Below, in pieces: positions 63,900 through 64,000 of a stretch of 64,000 nucleotides of DNA (the stretch's first letter is position 1; the number at the start of each line of letters is the position of its first letter). The notes beneath the pieces were generated by a model, which saw only the letters and a list, made by a program, of their open reading frames with translations, did no database searches and had not been told where the DNA came from. Both the position numbers and the translations under genes were made by a program. Source of the DNA: Desulfovibrio aminophilus DSM 12254 (GTDB lineage: Bacteria; Desulfobacterota; Desulfovibrionia; Desulfovibrionales; Desulfovibrionaceae); NCBI RefSeq assembly GCF_000422565.1, contig NZ_KE383875.1, positions 255,742-319,741 of the forward strand. The letters are read 5' to 3'.

Positions 63900-64000
63900 C
63901 AGGGGTTCCCGCACCCGGCCGCGCCGGGTTCGAAGCCGCCGGACGATCCACCGGCTTCGTGGCGAAACTACCAGCACCAACGCGAGACTTCAACCTCGAC

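Overview
This window looks like the chromosome of a high-GC sulfate-reducing deltaproteobacterium of the Desulfovibrio type. That is an inference from gene content: many NtrC-type sigma-54 regulators, arrays of Cache-domain kinases with stand-alone receivers, an NtrY/NtrX-like pair next to a DUF4390-like protein, an F1 operon with b' and b subunits but no a or c, and a CII-like regulator outside any prophage. I see no rRNA, tRNA, CRISPR array, insertion sequence or phage block. Codon use and GC look even throughout.

Layout. 1-4.3 kb: the end of a ComM/YifB ATPase, a secreted LprI-like protein, an OmpA-family protein and glutamate racemase. 4.3-13.5 kb: a divergent sigma-54 activator facing a textbook -24/-12 promoter. 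That promoter leads a ten-gene run: TSUP transporter, DUF1634-like partner, a degenerate PAS-AAA protein, a NifX-like protein, a Cache histidine kinase, three stand-alone receivers, a ChpT/Spo0B-like pseudo-kinase and a receiver-kinase. None of the ten has a recognisable DNA-binding output. I regard this as the most unusual system here.

13.5-25.8 kb: a membrane spermidine-synthase-like protein, a small PC4-like protein, a DUF4911-like protein with a glycosyltransferase, an M24 peptidase, a UDP-galactopyranose-mutase-like flavoprotein, pstS-pstC-pstA behind a Pho box but without pstB or phoU, an XRE-PAS regulator, a Cys-rich mini-protein, an O6-alkylguanine methyltransferase and a radical SAM protein. 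25.9-37.7 kb: one co-directional block for cell shape (mreB, mreC, mreD, PBP2, rodA, bactofilin) followed by ATP synthase (b', b, delta, alpha, gamma, beta, epsilon), closed by a strong terminator.

37.7-48.8 kb: tatD, a glycosyltransferase, nhaB, a HAD protein, a sodium/solute symporter, a patatin-like protein, a periplasmic amidase, a cheD-HDOD pair, a possible small RNA and a CII-like regulator. 49-56.5 kb: a second signalling island with a sigma-54 regulator, a receiver-Hpt protein, a receiver-LuxR protein, and a kinase-receiver-kinase-receiver operon whose first kinase is a paralogue of the one at 8.7 kb. It ends with a glycosyltransferase. 56.5-64 kb, minus strand: a chloramphenicol-acetyltransferase-like enzyme, an NtrX-like regulator, a receiver-PAS-HD-GYP protein, an SDR39U1-like epimerase behind what looks like a leaderless promoter, an NtrY-like kinase and a DUF4390-like secreted protein.

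All functional statements come from reading motifs and gene order. No database search was possible. Start codons were chosen from ribosome-binding sites and family length, and are flagged where uncertain.
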